The translations under genes and the position numbers were made by a program. A stretch of 37,667 bases of DNA, from positions 1-37,667 of the forward strand of contig REDS01000110.1 of NCBI GenBank assembly GCA_007693395.1. Direction: 5' to 3'. Position 1 is the stretch's first letter. Each line of letters starts with the position of its first letter. Positions 8,541 to 16,598 of this stretch are shown here, piece by piece. The notes under the pieces were generated by a model, which was given only the letters and a program-made list of their open reading frames with translations, was not told where the DNA came from and ran no database searches. The DNA is from Balneolaceae bacterium. Lineage in GTDB: Bacteria > Bacteroidota > Rhodothermia > Balneolales > Balneolaceae.

Positions 8541-8557
8541 GTTGCTCTCTGAATAAA

Positions 8558-8812
8558 TTACAGTTGTGCATAGAGCATGCTTAATTTCATGTTTTCATTC
8601 TCAATACGTACAGAATCGATATGGTTTCTAACCGCAATTCTAAAGTAATGTTCCGGTTGAATAACCCAATTAGCATTCAGGACTTCTAAGTAGGGATATC
8701 TATTTCTGATTTTTATAACACAATGATGCGATCGAACCGGACAGGAAAATCTCTTATTTTGTAACTTATAAATAGCTATTAAAAAAAGACAAAAGATATG
8801 AAATTCATCCAT
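8558..8812 (-). pseudogene. Possible gene remnant, minus strand
   Basis: An 84-codon minus-strand frame whose last 50 or so codons have protein-like composition (LNANWVIQPEHYF, then RIAVRNHIDSVRI, then IENENMKLSMLYAQL). It ends 18 bases before a stem-loop that looks like its terminator. The first codons run into the promoter and start of the lipoprotein gene on the plus strand, so an intact gene is unlikely. I suspect the 3' end of a gene whose front was lost. No family recognised. It may also be a chance frame. Confidence 0.3.
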
Positions 8813-9571
8813 AGAGCCACTCTTTTATTTAGCATACCTTTACTTTTTACTGCTTGTTCACCGGAGTCGGTTCAGAGGTTACAGCACGATCACAATGAGG
8901 AGGATGTGAGAGTTTACAGAGGTATGGAATATGTATACAGTGATGCTGAAAGCTCCTCAGCGATCCTTGCTTACTACCGCCACATCGAAGGGAGAATTGT
9001 ACTGGATCTTGAAGTAATAAATTATGGCGATGAACCGATCCGATTTAGTACTGATGATATCTCATACAGTGCATATCAGTTTAGATTCCGTTATGATGAA
9101 AACCCTGATGATGGTGAATGGTATGAATTTTTGATTGCAGAGGGAGAAGCGCACAATCCTGAAGAGATGATTTTAAATATCGACAGGGAAACTTCGAGGG
9201 CAACAGCACGAAATCGAACAAATGTTGTACTTGAAAGCATTGCGGGAACAGCAAATGCCATTGATGATATCTCCAGTATTGGGAGCAGCTCATCATCAGA
9301 ACGGGCTGCGAGAGATGTTCGAAGAACGAGGCTGGCTAAGGAGCGTGCTGAGCGCAGAGAACAGTTCTATGCGCAGGCAGCAAACCTGAATGACATGCGG
9401 GCCTATTGGGAAACATCAGCAATAAGAACTACCGATCTGCTTCCCGGTGAAACTCTCGCAGGTGAAATCAGCATCACAAACATAAAAGAAGCCAGAATTT
9501 ACCTGCTGGATGTTCAGATTGGTAATGATCTCCACCGGTTCAGATTTTTTCAGCGTAGTTACGAACCGTAA
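8798..9571 (+). CDS. Putative lipoprotein of unknown function
   Basis: A 257-residue protein with a lipoprotein signal peptide: basic start, hydrophobic stretch 7-17, and lipobox LFTAC with Cys20 as the expected lipidation site. The mature part begins acidic and histidine-containing. It then has beta-rich segments (RIVLDLEVINYGDEPIRFS) resembling an immunoglobulin-like fold in which a strand meets a condition on exposed backbone, a charged helical linker rich in Arg, Ala and Glu around 175-200, and a second beta-rich part (LPGETLAGEISI, IYLLDVQIG). No named family recognised. It is likely anchored in a membrane facing the periplasm. An A/G-rich tract precedes the ATG. Its right neighbour is convergent, 36 bases away. 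Confidence 0.75.
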   Translation: MKFIHRATLLFSIPLLFTACSPESVQRLQHDHNEEDVRVYRGMEYVYSDAESSSAILAYYRHIEGRIVLDLEVINYGDEPIRFSTDDISYSAYQFRFRYDENPDDGEWYEFLIAEGEAHNPEEMILNIDRETSRATARNRTNVVLESIAGTANAIDDISSIGSSSSSERAARDVRRTRLAKERAERREQFYAQAANLNDMRAYWETSAIRTTDLLPGETLAGEISITNIKEARIYLLDVQIGNDLHRFRFFQRSYEP

Positions 9572-9607
9572 TTTGATACGGACGTAACCCACGCCGATCC
9601 AAGGGCT

Positions 9608-10606
9608 TTAATTTTGCTTCAAAATGGAGTGATCGCCAACATGAATTTCACCATGAGCCCGGCTCACTTCTGCATGGTTTCCGATTGAGGAGTTGTCCAG
9701 TTTGCTGTCTGCTATAGAAGCGTTGTGCTGAACAATGGAATTTTTGAGTGTACTGTTTTTGATTGTTGTGCCGGCCTCAATACTTACATAAGGGCCAATC
9801 TCACTGCCGGTAATAGTAACGCCTTCAGCGATAAAAACCGGTGGGTGTATTGTGGATCCTTCAAATTCTCCGAAACTGTGGTTCTCTTTTTCCAAAATAA
9901 CCGAGGTTGTATCCAGCCAAGCAGGTAGTGTGCCGCAATCGAGCCATTCATCAACAGTAGCTTTTTTAAACACTTTTCCATCCTTCAGGAGTCTGTCGAG
10001 AGCGTCTGTTAGCTGGTACTCATTTCCGTGCCCGGTAACATTATTATCTAGCAGATACTGAATCTCTTTTTTCAGATCCTCACCTTTTTTGAAATAGTAC
10101 ACACCAATTATCGCCAGGTTTGAAATTGGCTCACTTGGCTTTTCAACAAAATCAGTAATGGTATCGCCTTCGTGAACGGCAACCCCAAATCGGGATGGGT
10201 CTTCAACCTCTTTCAGCCAGATTACACTATCAGCATCTTCAACAGATACTTTCTCTTTTGAGTCGAAAAGAGTATCGGCAAATACGATGATTACTTCACC
10301 TTTTAGATCTTCATTGGCGCACGATACAGCATGTGCGGTACCGAGGGCTGTCTCCTGTACACGAAATGTTGCTTTTGCGTTGTGGCGGTTACTCATCTCT
10401 TCAAGTGTATTTTTGATATCCTTGCTAAAATCGGGGCCAAGAATGTATACCACTTCTGTAATGGTACGGTCGAGTGTTCGGGCAAATGTTTCGATAATTC
10501 TCTCGATAATCATGGTGCCGGCAACCGGTAAAAGAGGTTTTGGAGTGGTATGAGAATGAGGGCGTACTCTTGTACCGCGGCCTGCCATTGGGATAATTAA
10601 TTTCAT
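9608..10606 (-). CDS. Sugar-1-phosphate nucleotidylyltransferase with left-handed beta-helix tail
   Basis: A 332-residue enzyme of the NTP_transferase family. The N-terminal signature MAGRGTRVRP (7-16) and the TPKPLLPVAG block (21-30) bind the nucleotide and sugar phosphate. WLKEVEDPSRFGV and FVEKPSEP are the usual middle blocks. From about residue 240 the chain turns into hexapeptide-like repeats (IHPPVFIAEGVTI, IGPYVSIEAGTTI) that form a left-handed beta helix, as in glucose-1-phosphate thymidylyl- or mannose-1-phosphate guanylyltransferase-like proteins. It makes an NDP-sugar in the cytoplasm, but which sugar and which nucleotide cannot be decided from motifs. It is a single-gene unit, divergent from the Mur-ligase-like gene. 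Confidence 0.88.
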   Translation of the reverse strand: MKLIIPMAGRGTRVRPHSHTTPKPLLPVAGTMIIERIIETFARTLDRTITEVVYILGPDFSKDIKNTLEEMSNRHNAKATFRVQETALGTAHAVSCANEDLKGEVIIVFADTLFDSKEKVSVEDADSVIWLKEVEDPSRFGVAVHEGDTITDFVEKPSEPISNLAIIGVYYFKKGEDLKKEIQYLLDNNVTGHGNEYQLTDALDRLLKDGKVFKKATVDEWLDCGTLPAWLDTTSVILEKENHSFGEFEGSTIHPPVFIAEGVTITGSEIGPYVSIEAGTTIKNSTLKNSIVQHNASIADSKLDNSSIGNHAEVSRAHGEIHVGDHSILKQN

Positions 10607-10653
10607 GCTATAATTTTCTGGTTAGTTATTATTTGCAGATGATGTTACAGGGG

Positions 10654-10701
10654 AATCAACAAAAAGAAGTTTCTCTAACCGGGAACATCTTTTTGTTGAT
10701 T
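10654..10701. promoter_or_regulatory. Long hairpin between divergent genes
   Basis: A perfect 14-bp inverted repeat (AATCAACAAAAAGA at 10654-10667; TCTTTTTGTTGATT at 10688-10701) encloses a 20-base loop whose ends can pair five more bases (GTTTC with GGGAAC, one G-T pair) after a single mismatch. It lies 47 bases from the nucleotidyltransferase start and 116 from the Mur-ligase-like start. It could act as a leader structure for either gene, as a transcription barrier between them, or as a small mobile-repeat footprint. The sequence alone does not decide. Confidence 0.55.
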
Positions 10702-10817
10702 GTTTACTATCTTTTGGATCTTTGGTTGAATTAATTTTCCATCAGTATTAAGATAACAGATTGATTACTCAGATTCGACCTGCCTGCGGCTGAATTAACT
10801 CAAACAACAGTTTTACA

Positions 10818-12500
10818 TTGAATTCATACTCAGTTCTTACCAATGCCCTTCTGCTTTTAATGATCGCTGTATTTATTCGGCATTCGCTGCATAGATTACG
10901 CTTCTTCCTGCACATGTTTCAACAGCTTGGTTATAAAACCAACGAATTGAGGCAGTGGCTTTCTTCCAACCTTATTGCGAAAGTATTCACAATAGAGCAC
11001 CTGCTCTACAGTTTTCTTCTGCTGGCGATGTACTTTTTCCTGGCAGACCTGATTACGCTTACTACAGGTGCAATTACCATGAGCGTGTTTACCATTTTTT
11101 GGTTTTATGGCACATCGAAGTACACACCCGAAAAAGAGAAAAAACCGCTTGTTTATACACCACGCATGAAGAGGTTGGGAGGCACTCTTCTTCTGTTTTT
11201 TTTAGCGCTTTGGTTTTTCCTGTTAGACTCTGGCTTTGATTTACGCCAGGTACAAGATTTTTCTGAAGCGTTTATAATAGCAGACCCTTATTTCATCGCC
11301 TATGCACTGCTTTTTACAGATGTTTTTGTGCCATTCATTCTGTACGTTGGCGCCTGGCTCTTGAAGCCCGTTGAGGCAACCATTCAAAACGGATTTAAAC
11401 GTAAAGCCCGGAAAAAGCTGGCATCCATGCCGGATTTAAAAGTAGTTGCAATTACCGGAAGTTACGGCAAAACCAGTACCAAGTTTGTGATTAACGCTTT
11501 TCTGAAAGAGAGGATGAATGTTTGCGTAACTCCCGGCAGCTACAACACACCCATGGGTATTTGCAAAGTGATTAACAACGACTTGAATGCCCAGCACAAT
11601 GTATTAATACTTGAGATGGGTGCACGTTATGCGGGCAACATCAAAGAATTGTGCGATATAGCCCAGCCCGATATCGCCGTACTCACCAACATTGGTGTAG
11701 CTCACCTCGAAACGTTTGGATCGAAAGAAGTGATTATTATGGAAAAATCAACCCTTGCGAGAGAGCTAAAACCGGGGGGTACGCTTATTCTGAATGGCGA
11801 TGACCCAAATTTACGGCAACTGAGTAACATCGGAAGAGATGACATTAAAATTGTGCTCACAGGCGAAATCGGAACAGTAACTGCTACTCATGTTGAAGTG
11901 AATGCTGCAGGTACGGAGTTTTCACTGAACTGGCTAAATGAATCCGGAGAGATTAAGCAATCCGAAAAAATCAGAACCAAACTGCTTGGTGCTCATAACA
12001 TTCAGAACTTTCTGCTTGGTGCAGCAGTGGGTAGTGAGTTTGGTATTCGTCCGCAAACAATAGCACTCGCAGCTTCCGCCATAGAACCGGTAGAGCACAG
12101 GCTTCAGCTTAAAGAGCGAAACGGTATGCTTATAATTGATGATGCCTTCAACTCAAACCCTATTGGTGCCCGCAATGCAGTGGATATCCTTGTTTCTTTC
12201 AAGAAAGGGAGGAAAATTATTATCACTCCCGGCATGATTGAACTTGGTGACCTTGAGTATGAGGAGAACAGAAAATTTGGGGAGCATATCGGGCTTGCAA
12301 ATATTGATCTGGTGATTCTTGTAGGAAAAGAGCGCACAAGGCCAATTCTTGAGGGTATTACATCATCAATAAAAGGGAATAACAAAGAGGTTCAGATTGT
12401 GGATACCCTCTTTGAGGCGAACGATATATTGAACGATTACGCCCGGGCCGGCGATATTGTTCTTTATGAAAATGATTTGCCGGATACCTTTACGAACTAA
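10818..12500 (+). CDS. Membrane-anchored Mur ligase family protein (MurF-like)
   Basis: A 560-residue protein in two parts. Residues 1-190 hold about five hydrophobic segments (near 7-22, 56-72, 80-97, 121-137 and 157-182) with basic loops. From about 205 a Mur ligase begins: P-loop ITGSYGKTST (212-221), the substrate segment TPGSYNTPMG (238-247), the EMGARYAGNIKEL block, LTNIGVAHLE, then GAHNIQNFL, and the VEHRLQ and DDAFNSNP motifs of the ATP-binding and C-terminal domains. These are the MurF-type signatures (UDP-MurNAc-tripeptide plus D-Ala-D-Ala). The usual N-terminal UDP-binding Rossmann domain is absent and replaced by the membrane part. The start is TTG (10818-10820) with no clear ribosome binding site; the first methionine is at residue 16. 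It could be a true peptidoglycan enzyme or a ligase of another cell-surface amide bond. Confidence 0.8.
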   Translation: MNSYSVLTNALLLLMIAVFIRHSLHRLRFFLHMFQQLGYKTNELRQWLSSNLIAKVFTIEHLLYSFLLLAMYFFLADLITLTTGAITMSVFTIFWFYGTSKYTPEKEKKPLVYTPRMKRLGGTLLLFFLALWFFLLDSGFDLRQVQDFSEAFIIADPYFIAYALLFTDVFVPFILYVGAWLLKPVEATIQNGFKRKARKKLASMPDLKVVAITGSYGKTSTKFVINAFLKERMNVCVTPGSYNTPMGICKVINNDLNAQHNVLILEMGARYAGNIKELCDIAQPDIAVLTNIGVAHLETFGSKEVIIMEKSTLARELKPGGTLILNGDDPNLRQLSNIGRDDIKIVLTGEIGTVTATHVEVNAAGTEFSLNWLNESGEIKQSEKIRTKLLGAHNIQNFLLGAAVGSEFGIRPQTIALAASAIEPVEHRLQLKERNGMLIIDDAFNSNPIGARNAVDILVSFKKGRKIIITPGMIELGDLEYEENRKFGEHIGLANIDLVILVGKERTRPILEGITSSIKGNNKEVQIVDTLFEANDILNDYARAGDIVLYENDLPDTFTN

Positions 12501-12582
12501 CCTATTTAACCACATGATGATGTGAATTGGCGGCATTAAAGAAACAAATCTTTTAAGCGGCTGTTTTTTGCTTTATCAACAG

Positions 12583-12609
12583 AACCTGCCTGATAAAAAG
12601 CGGCAGGTT
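12583..12609 (+). terminator. Hairpin after the Mur-ligase-like gene
   Basis: Eight-base arms AACCTGCC (12583-12590) and GGCAGGTT (12602-12609) around an 11-base loop, 83 bases after the Mur-ligase-like stop and before the frameshifted lipoprotein gene. The following bases are A/T-rich (AAATATTTTCC) rather than a clean T tract. Probably a terminator for the upstream gene. Confidence 0.45.
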
Positions 12610-12620
12610 AAATATTTTCC

Positions 12621-12949
12621 ATTTTTAAAACAGGTGATAGGAAAAGATTTGTATTTATTCTCACAATTCTAAGTTTTTCAGTTGAAGTTAACGGCTGTGT
12701 GGTTTCCGGTGGTTCGGTAATTACACCAGAACCAATTGTTATTGGCGAACCTCCATCCCAAAAAGTTGTAAAAAAGAAAAAACAACACAATCCCGCCATG
12801 CTATGCGCATACCACCCGGCCATATGCCATCGCTCGGGATGTGCAGAATATGGTATTTAGACAGGCCTCCGGGCCATCAGCCACCGCAAGGTAATTACAG
12901 AACGTTGAGCCAATGGGTTCCATACAATAAAGTGTTGATTAGGAGATAG
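12621..12949 (+). pseudogene. Small lipoprotein gene broken by a frameshift
   Basis: Two frames together spell one plausible protein. The first (phase of 12645) reads RKRFVFILTILSF, a lipobox-like VNGC with Cys codon 12696-12698, VVSGGSVITPEPIV, and a lysine tract near 12763-12780, then runs out of sense to a stop at 12858-12860. The second (phase of 12824) reads RIPPGHMPSLGMCRIWY, then RPPGHQPPQ, and ends at 12947-12949; this proline/glycine-rich CRIW-type block is one I recall from short exported proteins of Bacteroidota and Proteobacteria. The switch must fall between about 12770 and 12805, next to A-runs. The first frame also has no ATG, GTG or TTG after its upstream stop (12609-12611), so a second lesion near the start is likely. 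A sequencing error in the A-run is the main alternative. Confidence 0.6.
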
Positions 12950-12958
12950 TCGTTACCT

Positions 12959-14056
12959 TTAAAATTTCAAAGGCAGTTCAAGTTGCTCGCCAATGGTACC
13001 GCCTTCGGTTAGGTTTAAACTCGAAACGGATATCCCAAGAAGGCGAACTTCCCGGCTTCCGGCTTCTGTTTCCCTGAGCAGTTTTTTTGCCACTTCGGCA
13101 ATCTCCTCCTTTTGATGTGTGAAATGGATGAGTGTTAGGCTGCGGGTAACAGTTTCGAAATTCTTGTAGCGTACTTTTAGTGTAACGGTTTTTCCCGCTG
13201 CCTGTAATTTTTCCATGGAATCAGCAATTTTTCCGGACAGATCATCCAGAAAGTCGTGTATCCATTGAAGGTCGGAGATATCTTCAGAAAATGTTCTCTC
13301 TTTACCAATAGACTTTCTGATGCGATGCGGTTTAACCATGCGCTTGTCTTGCCCGCGCACAATTCTGTAGTAATGATGCCCCGATTTACCAAACAGTTTT
13401 ACCAGTTCCACCTCACTTTTCTGCTTTAAATCTGCCCCGTTTTTAATGCCCAGGCTCTCCATCTTTGCCTGAGTTGCCTTGCCCACCCCATGAAATTTGC
13501 CGATTTCAAGTTTTTCAATAAATAGCTCTGCTTCTTCGGGTGTGATCACGCTCAAACCATCGGGCTTGTCGAGGTCGGAGGCTATTTTTGCAAGAAACTT
13601 ATTGAACGATACACCGGCTGATGCTGTAAGGCCGGTCTCTTTTTTTACCATTTTTTTTATGCGAACAGCGATAATGGTGGCTGATGGAATCTGAACATGA
13701 TTTTCGGTAACATCCAAATAAGCTTCATCAAGTGAGAGAGGTTCAACAAGATCGGTGAATTGATGGAAGATGTCCCTTATCTGGTTTGATACTTCTTTGT
13801 AAACATCAAAGCGGGGTTTCAAAAAAACGGCGTGGGGGCACAACTTTACCGCCCGGGAAGCGGGCATTGCTGAGTGGATTCCAAACCTGCGGGCCTCATA
13901 GCTGGCTGCCGCAACAACACCTCGTCCCTGAGGTGAGCCGCCAACCACTACAGGTCTGTTTTTAAATTCAGGAAAATCCCGCTGTTCAACCGATGCAAAA
14001 AAGGCATCCATATCAATATGAATGATTTTTCTGATGATTTCGGACGGTTTTCTCAT
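12959..14056 (-). CDS. dinB: DNA polymerase IV (Y-family translesion polymerase)
   Basis: Starting at the ATG at 14054-14056 gives 365 residues; an in-frame ATG at 14116 would add 20 residues of non-family sequence, so I prefer the shorter form. The palm begins with IIHIDMDAFFASVEQ (first catalytic Asp residues), then VVVGGSPQGRGVVAAASYEAR, and the second catalytic block SLDEAYLDV with its Asp-Glu pair. The thumb has helix-hairpin-helix elements (FHGVGKATQAKMESLGI), followed by the little-finger domain with IRKSIGKERTF. The C-terminus QLELPLKF resembles a beta-clamp-binding motif (QLxLF type). It copies past damaged template bases. No LexA-type operator was recognised in the 76 bases to the divergent gene. 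It converges on the frameshifted lipoprotein gene. Confidence 0.95.
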   Translation of the reverse strand: MRKPSEIIRKIIHIDMDAFFASVEQRDFPEFKNRPVVVGGSPQGRGVVAAASYEARRFGIHSAMPASRAVKLCPHAVFLKPRFDVYKEVSNQIRDIFHQFTDLVEPLSLDEAYLDVTENHVQIPSATIIAVRIKKMVKKETGLTASAGVSFNKFLAKIASDLDKPDGLSVITPEEAELFIEKLEIGKFHGVGKATQAKMESLGIKNGADLKQKSEVELVKLFGKSGHHYYRIVRGQDKRMVKPHRIRKSIGKERTFSEDISDLQWIHDFLDDLSGKIADSMEKLQAAGKTVTLKVRYKNFETVTRSLTLIHFTHQKEEIAEVAKKLLRETEAGSREVRLLGISVSSLNLTEGGTIGEQLELPLKF

Positions 14057-14132
14057 AAAAGCTGATTCAAAAAAGGGAAAAATTTGTATCTTAGCCCGCT
14101 GAATAAAGTACCACAATTAAAACTTTTGATTC

Positions 14133-14408
14133 ATGGAAGAATTAAACAGCGTAACAATTTACTGGTTAATCTCAATCGGCCTTTTTGTTGGGTTTATCAT
14201 TGATTTGATTATGATCAAACGAGGTATCGGCATGATTGGAAATGTGCTTTGGGGCGCTGCGGGATCAGTTATCATCGGGGTAATTTCTATTCAGTTAAAC
14301 CTATTTGCACCATTAGTTTATGCAGCTATTGGTTCCATTGCATTTCTATTTCTGATCAACGTTTTCAGTTTTCATGCAGACGATAAAGTGGATGCCAAAT
14401 CCGTTTGA
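14133..14408 (+). CDS. Small membrane protein, GlsB/YeaQ-like (transglycosylase-associated family)
   Basis: A 91-residue protein with three hydrophobic helices (about 8-25, 35-52 and 58-80). The middle region IMIKRGIGMIGNVLWGAAGSVIIG matches the pattern of the PF04226 transglycosylase-associated family (a basic residue, GxGMIGN, then a glycine-rich helix). Members are small inner-membrane proteins of unclear, often stress-linked, function. The charged tail HADDKVDAK is hydrophilic. It is divergent from dinB and 21 bases ahead of the 2H phosphoesterase gene, with which it may form an operon. Confidence 0.6.
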   Translation: MEELNSVTIYWLISIGLFVGFIIDLIMIKRGIGMIGNVLWGAAGSVIIGVISIQLNLFAPLVYAAIGSIAFLFLINVFSFHADDKVDAKSV

Positions 14409-14429
14409 CCCTGTAAACCGATTTGTTTT

Positions 14430-14957
14430 TTGAGTTTACCTCCACTTGACGGTTACACGCTATGGTTGCTGCCTGATGAAAAATCGGCCTCAAAACTCGG
14501 GCAGCCCATCGAAGAGATCAGCACAATTTTTGATTCGTATCCGTTCTATCCCCATATAACCATCGGGAGGGTACCGTACTCAGATCCGGTAAGGCTCTCA
14601 TCACTTCTGCCATCTATAGCTACCGGTATAAAGCCCCTCACCATAACACTCCATTCTGTAGAGTGCAGGGATAATCCCTATCAGAAATTGATATTCACAA
14701 TCAAAAATAAACTCCAATTTACTTTGGCCGCAGATGCTATTGACCGAATTTTTGAAGGTGATTTCGGCAAGAGAAGAGATCATCACATATCTGTTCTGTA
14801 TGCAAATATATCATGCGAAGAGTTTAAAGAGGATAAAGTAAACCTGAAGTGTTATCTCAGCAAATCATTTCTGTTCAATAAGATCGCGTTGGTTTGCCTG
14901 AAAGGGTCACCAGACAAATGGAGAATTGTTAAAGCCTGTGAATTGCAGACAGCGTGA
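14430..14957 (+). CDS. 2H phosphoesterase (cyclic phosphodiesterase / 2'-5' RNA ligase-like)
   Basis: A 175-residue protein with the two His-x-Thr/Ser motifs that define the 2H superfamily: PHITIG with His42 and HHISVLY with His119 and Ser121. About 75 residues separate them, as expected for two pseudo-symmetric lobes. The N-terminal segment GYTLWLLPDE is the usual first strand. Such enzymes open or form 2',3'-cyclic or 2'-5' phosphate bonds in RNA or nucleotides. The closest type appears to be plant/bacterial cyclic phosphodiesterase rather than ThpR, but that is a judgement from motif context. The start is TTG (14430-14432); no ATG is available nearby. Cytoplasmic. Confidence 0.75.
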   Translation: MSLPPLDGYTLWLLPDEKSASKLGQPIEEISTIFDSYPFYPHITIGRVPYSDPVRLSSLLPSIATGIKPLTITLHSVECRDNPYQKLIFTIKNKLQFTLAADAIDRIFEGDFGKRRDHHISVLYANISCEEFKEDKVNLKCYLSKSFLFNKIALVCLKGSPDKWRIVKACELQTA

Positions 14958-15020
14958 GTTTACATTTGGATGTATTTAGCATATTTACGACAATAAGGCT
15001 CCTAGCTACCATAACATAGA

Positions 15021-15027
15021 AAGGAGG
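15021..15027 (+). promoter_or_regulatory. Strong ribosome binding site of glutamate dehydrogenase
   Basis: AAGGAGG sits directly against the first ATG (15028) and three bases before a second ATG (15031). The spacing favours the second ATG or both. It is one of the few consensus Shine-Dalgarno sites in the window, suggesting high translation of this gene. Confidence 0.7.
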
Positions 15028-16434
15028 ATGATGAGCGACTATAAGTTTTATGAACAGGTAAATAAGGCATTTGATAAAGCCGCTGCCTACACACGATTTG
15101 ATAAGGGACTACTTGCACAGATGAAATCATGCAATGATGTATTGCATATTACATTTCCTTTAGAGAGAGACGACGGCAGTATTGAAGTAATTCATGCATG
15201 GCGGGTGGAGCACAGCCATCACAAACTACCAACAAAAGGGGGTATTCGTTATGCTATGACCGTTAATGAAGATGAAACCATGGCTCTTGCTGCCCTGATG
15301 ACCTACAAATGTGCGGTGGTGGATGTGCCCTTTGGGGGGGCGAAGGGAGGTATCAGAATTGATAAAAACAACTATTCTGATGAGGAACTGGAGCGAATCA
15401 CACGGAGATACACATTTCAGCTATACAAGAAAAATTTTATTGGCCCTGGCTCTGATGTGCCGGCGCCCGACTATGGCACAAGTGCCCGTGAGATGGGCTG
15501 GATACTGGACACGTTCAGGCAGATCAGCTCTGATATTGACGCTGAAGGATGTGTTACCGGGAAGCCGTTAAGCCAGGGAGGTATTCGCGGCAGGACTGAG
15601 GCAACAGGGCGTGGTGTGTTTTTTGGAATTGAAGAGGCTTGCTCAAACGCTGAGGATATGCAAGTACTTGGCCTTGAGCCCGGTATTGAAGGAAAAACAT
15701 TCATCGTCCAAGGGCTTGGTAATGTAGGCTACCACTCTGCAAAATATATGACTGAGGCCGGAGCCATCTTGATAGGCGTGGCTGAGATGGATGGCTCTAT
15801 TTACAACAGCAATGGCATAGACCTTGAAAAACTGATGGAGTACAAAAAAGAGACAGGTGGTGTAACCGGCTTTGAAGGCACGATAAAGCTCAAAGACAGT
15901 TGGGCTGTTCTTGAGGAGGAGTGTGATATTCTGATACCGGCTGCACTGGAAAACCAGCTGAACATGAAAAATGCCAAAATAATTAAAGCAAAAATTATTG
16001 GTGAAGCTGCGAATGGCCCAACCACATCAGATGCTCACGAAATCATAAAAAGCAGAGGGGCGCTAATTATACCGGATAACTATCTGAATGCTGGTGGTGT
16101 AACCGTCTCTTATTTTGAGTGGCTTAAAAACATTCAGCATGTCCGGTTTGGCAGAATGGGCAAACGTTTTGAGGAGGATAGTTTCAAGCGAATTCTTTCA
16201 GTGATTGAAACCATTTCTGACAGAAAATTCACCTCAAAAGAGCTCGAATCACTTGCGCGAGGGGCAGGCGAACGGGAGCTTGTTGATTCAGGGCTAAAGG
16301 ATACTATGGTAACCAGCTACAACGAGATTAATGAATTGAGGAAACTGCATGATGTTGATCTCCGAACAGCGGCCTTTATCAGTGCAATTAACAAAGTTGG
16401 CGGTATTTATGAGCAAATGGGAATATTTCCATAA
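15028..16434 (+). CDS. gdhA: Glu/Leu/Phe/Val-type amino acid dehydrogenase, probably glutamate dehydrogenase
   Basis: A 468-residue oxidoreductase. The substrate block KGGIRY (70-75), the catalytic-lysine motif PFGGAKGG (101-108) and GSDVPAPDYG (141-150) fit glutamate dehydrogenase, as does GGIRGRTEATGRG (184-196). The NAD(P) Rossmann motif is QGLGNVG (228-234), and AANGPTT with NAGGVTVSYFEW marks the C-terminal domain. It interconverts glutamate and 2-oxoglutarate plus ammonium in the cytoplasm. The block downstream (hutI, hutG) yields glutamate, so a catabolic role fits. Either ATG at 15028 or 15031 may start translation. Substrate choice within the Glu/Leu/Phe/Val family is inferred from motifs. 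Confidence 0.92.
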   Translation: MMSDYKFYEQVNKAFDKAAAYTRFDKGLLAQMKSCNDVLHITFPLERDDGSIEVIHAWRVEHSHHKLPTKGGIRYAMTVNEDETMALAALMTYKCAVVDVPFGGAKGGIRIDKNNYSDEELERITRRYTFQLYKKNFIGPGSDVPAPDYGTSAREMGWILDTFRQISSDIDAEGCVTGKPLSQGGIRGRTEATGRGVFFGIEEACSNAEDMQVLGLEPGIEGKTFIVQGLGNVGYHSAKYMTEAGAILIGVAEMDGSIYNSNGIDLEKLMEYKKETGGVTGFEGTIKLKDSWAVLEEECDILIPAALENQLNMKNAKIIKAKIIGEAANGPTTSDAHEIIKSRGALIIPDNYLNAGGVTVSYFEWLKNIQHVRFGRMGKRFEEDSFKRILSVIETISDRKFTSKELESLARGAGERELVDSGLKDTMVTSYNEINELRKLHDVDLRTAAFISAINKVGGIYEQMGIFP

Positions 16435-16446
16435 AATAGATTGCAT

Positions 16447-16477
16447 AAAAAAACCCTGCACGAGTCAACGTGCAGGG
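16447..16477. terminator. Hairpin after glutamate dehydrogenase
   Basis: A perfect 9-bp stem (CCCTGCACG at 16454-16462; CGTGCAGGG at 16469-16477) with a 6-base loop, 19 bases after the dehydrogenase stop. The seven-A run (16447-16453) lies on the 5' side, so the T tract that an intrinsic terminator needs is present only on the minus strand. On the plus strand it may still end or stabilise the dehydrogenase transcript. Confidence 0.6.
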
Positions 16478-16598
16478 CTCAATAGTATGCATATCTTTTA
16501 ACCAAAACATTTATATACAACTACGCCGTATTTGAGAGAAGGTTTCACATATTCTCATCTTTTTTTTAAAAAAACAGGTATCTAATCATTATCCCCGC

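Noticed and set aside
12608-12823. A 71-codon minus-strand frame in the dinB-side gap
   Set aside because: The plus strand carries lipoprotein-like and conserved proline/glycine-rich sequence in the same bases; the minus frame is its shadow.
14057-14116. A 20-codon N-terminal extension of DinB
   Set aside because: It precedes the conserved start of the palm domain and has no family counterpart; the inner ATG at 14056 is preferred.
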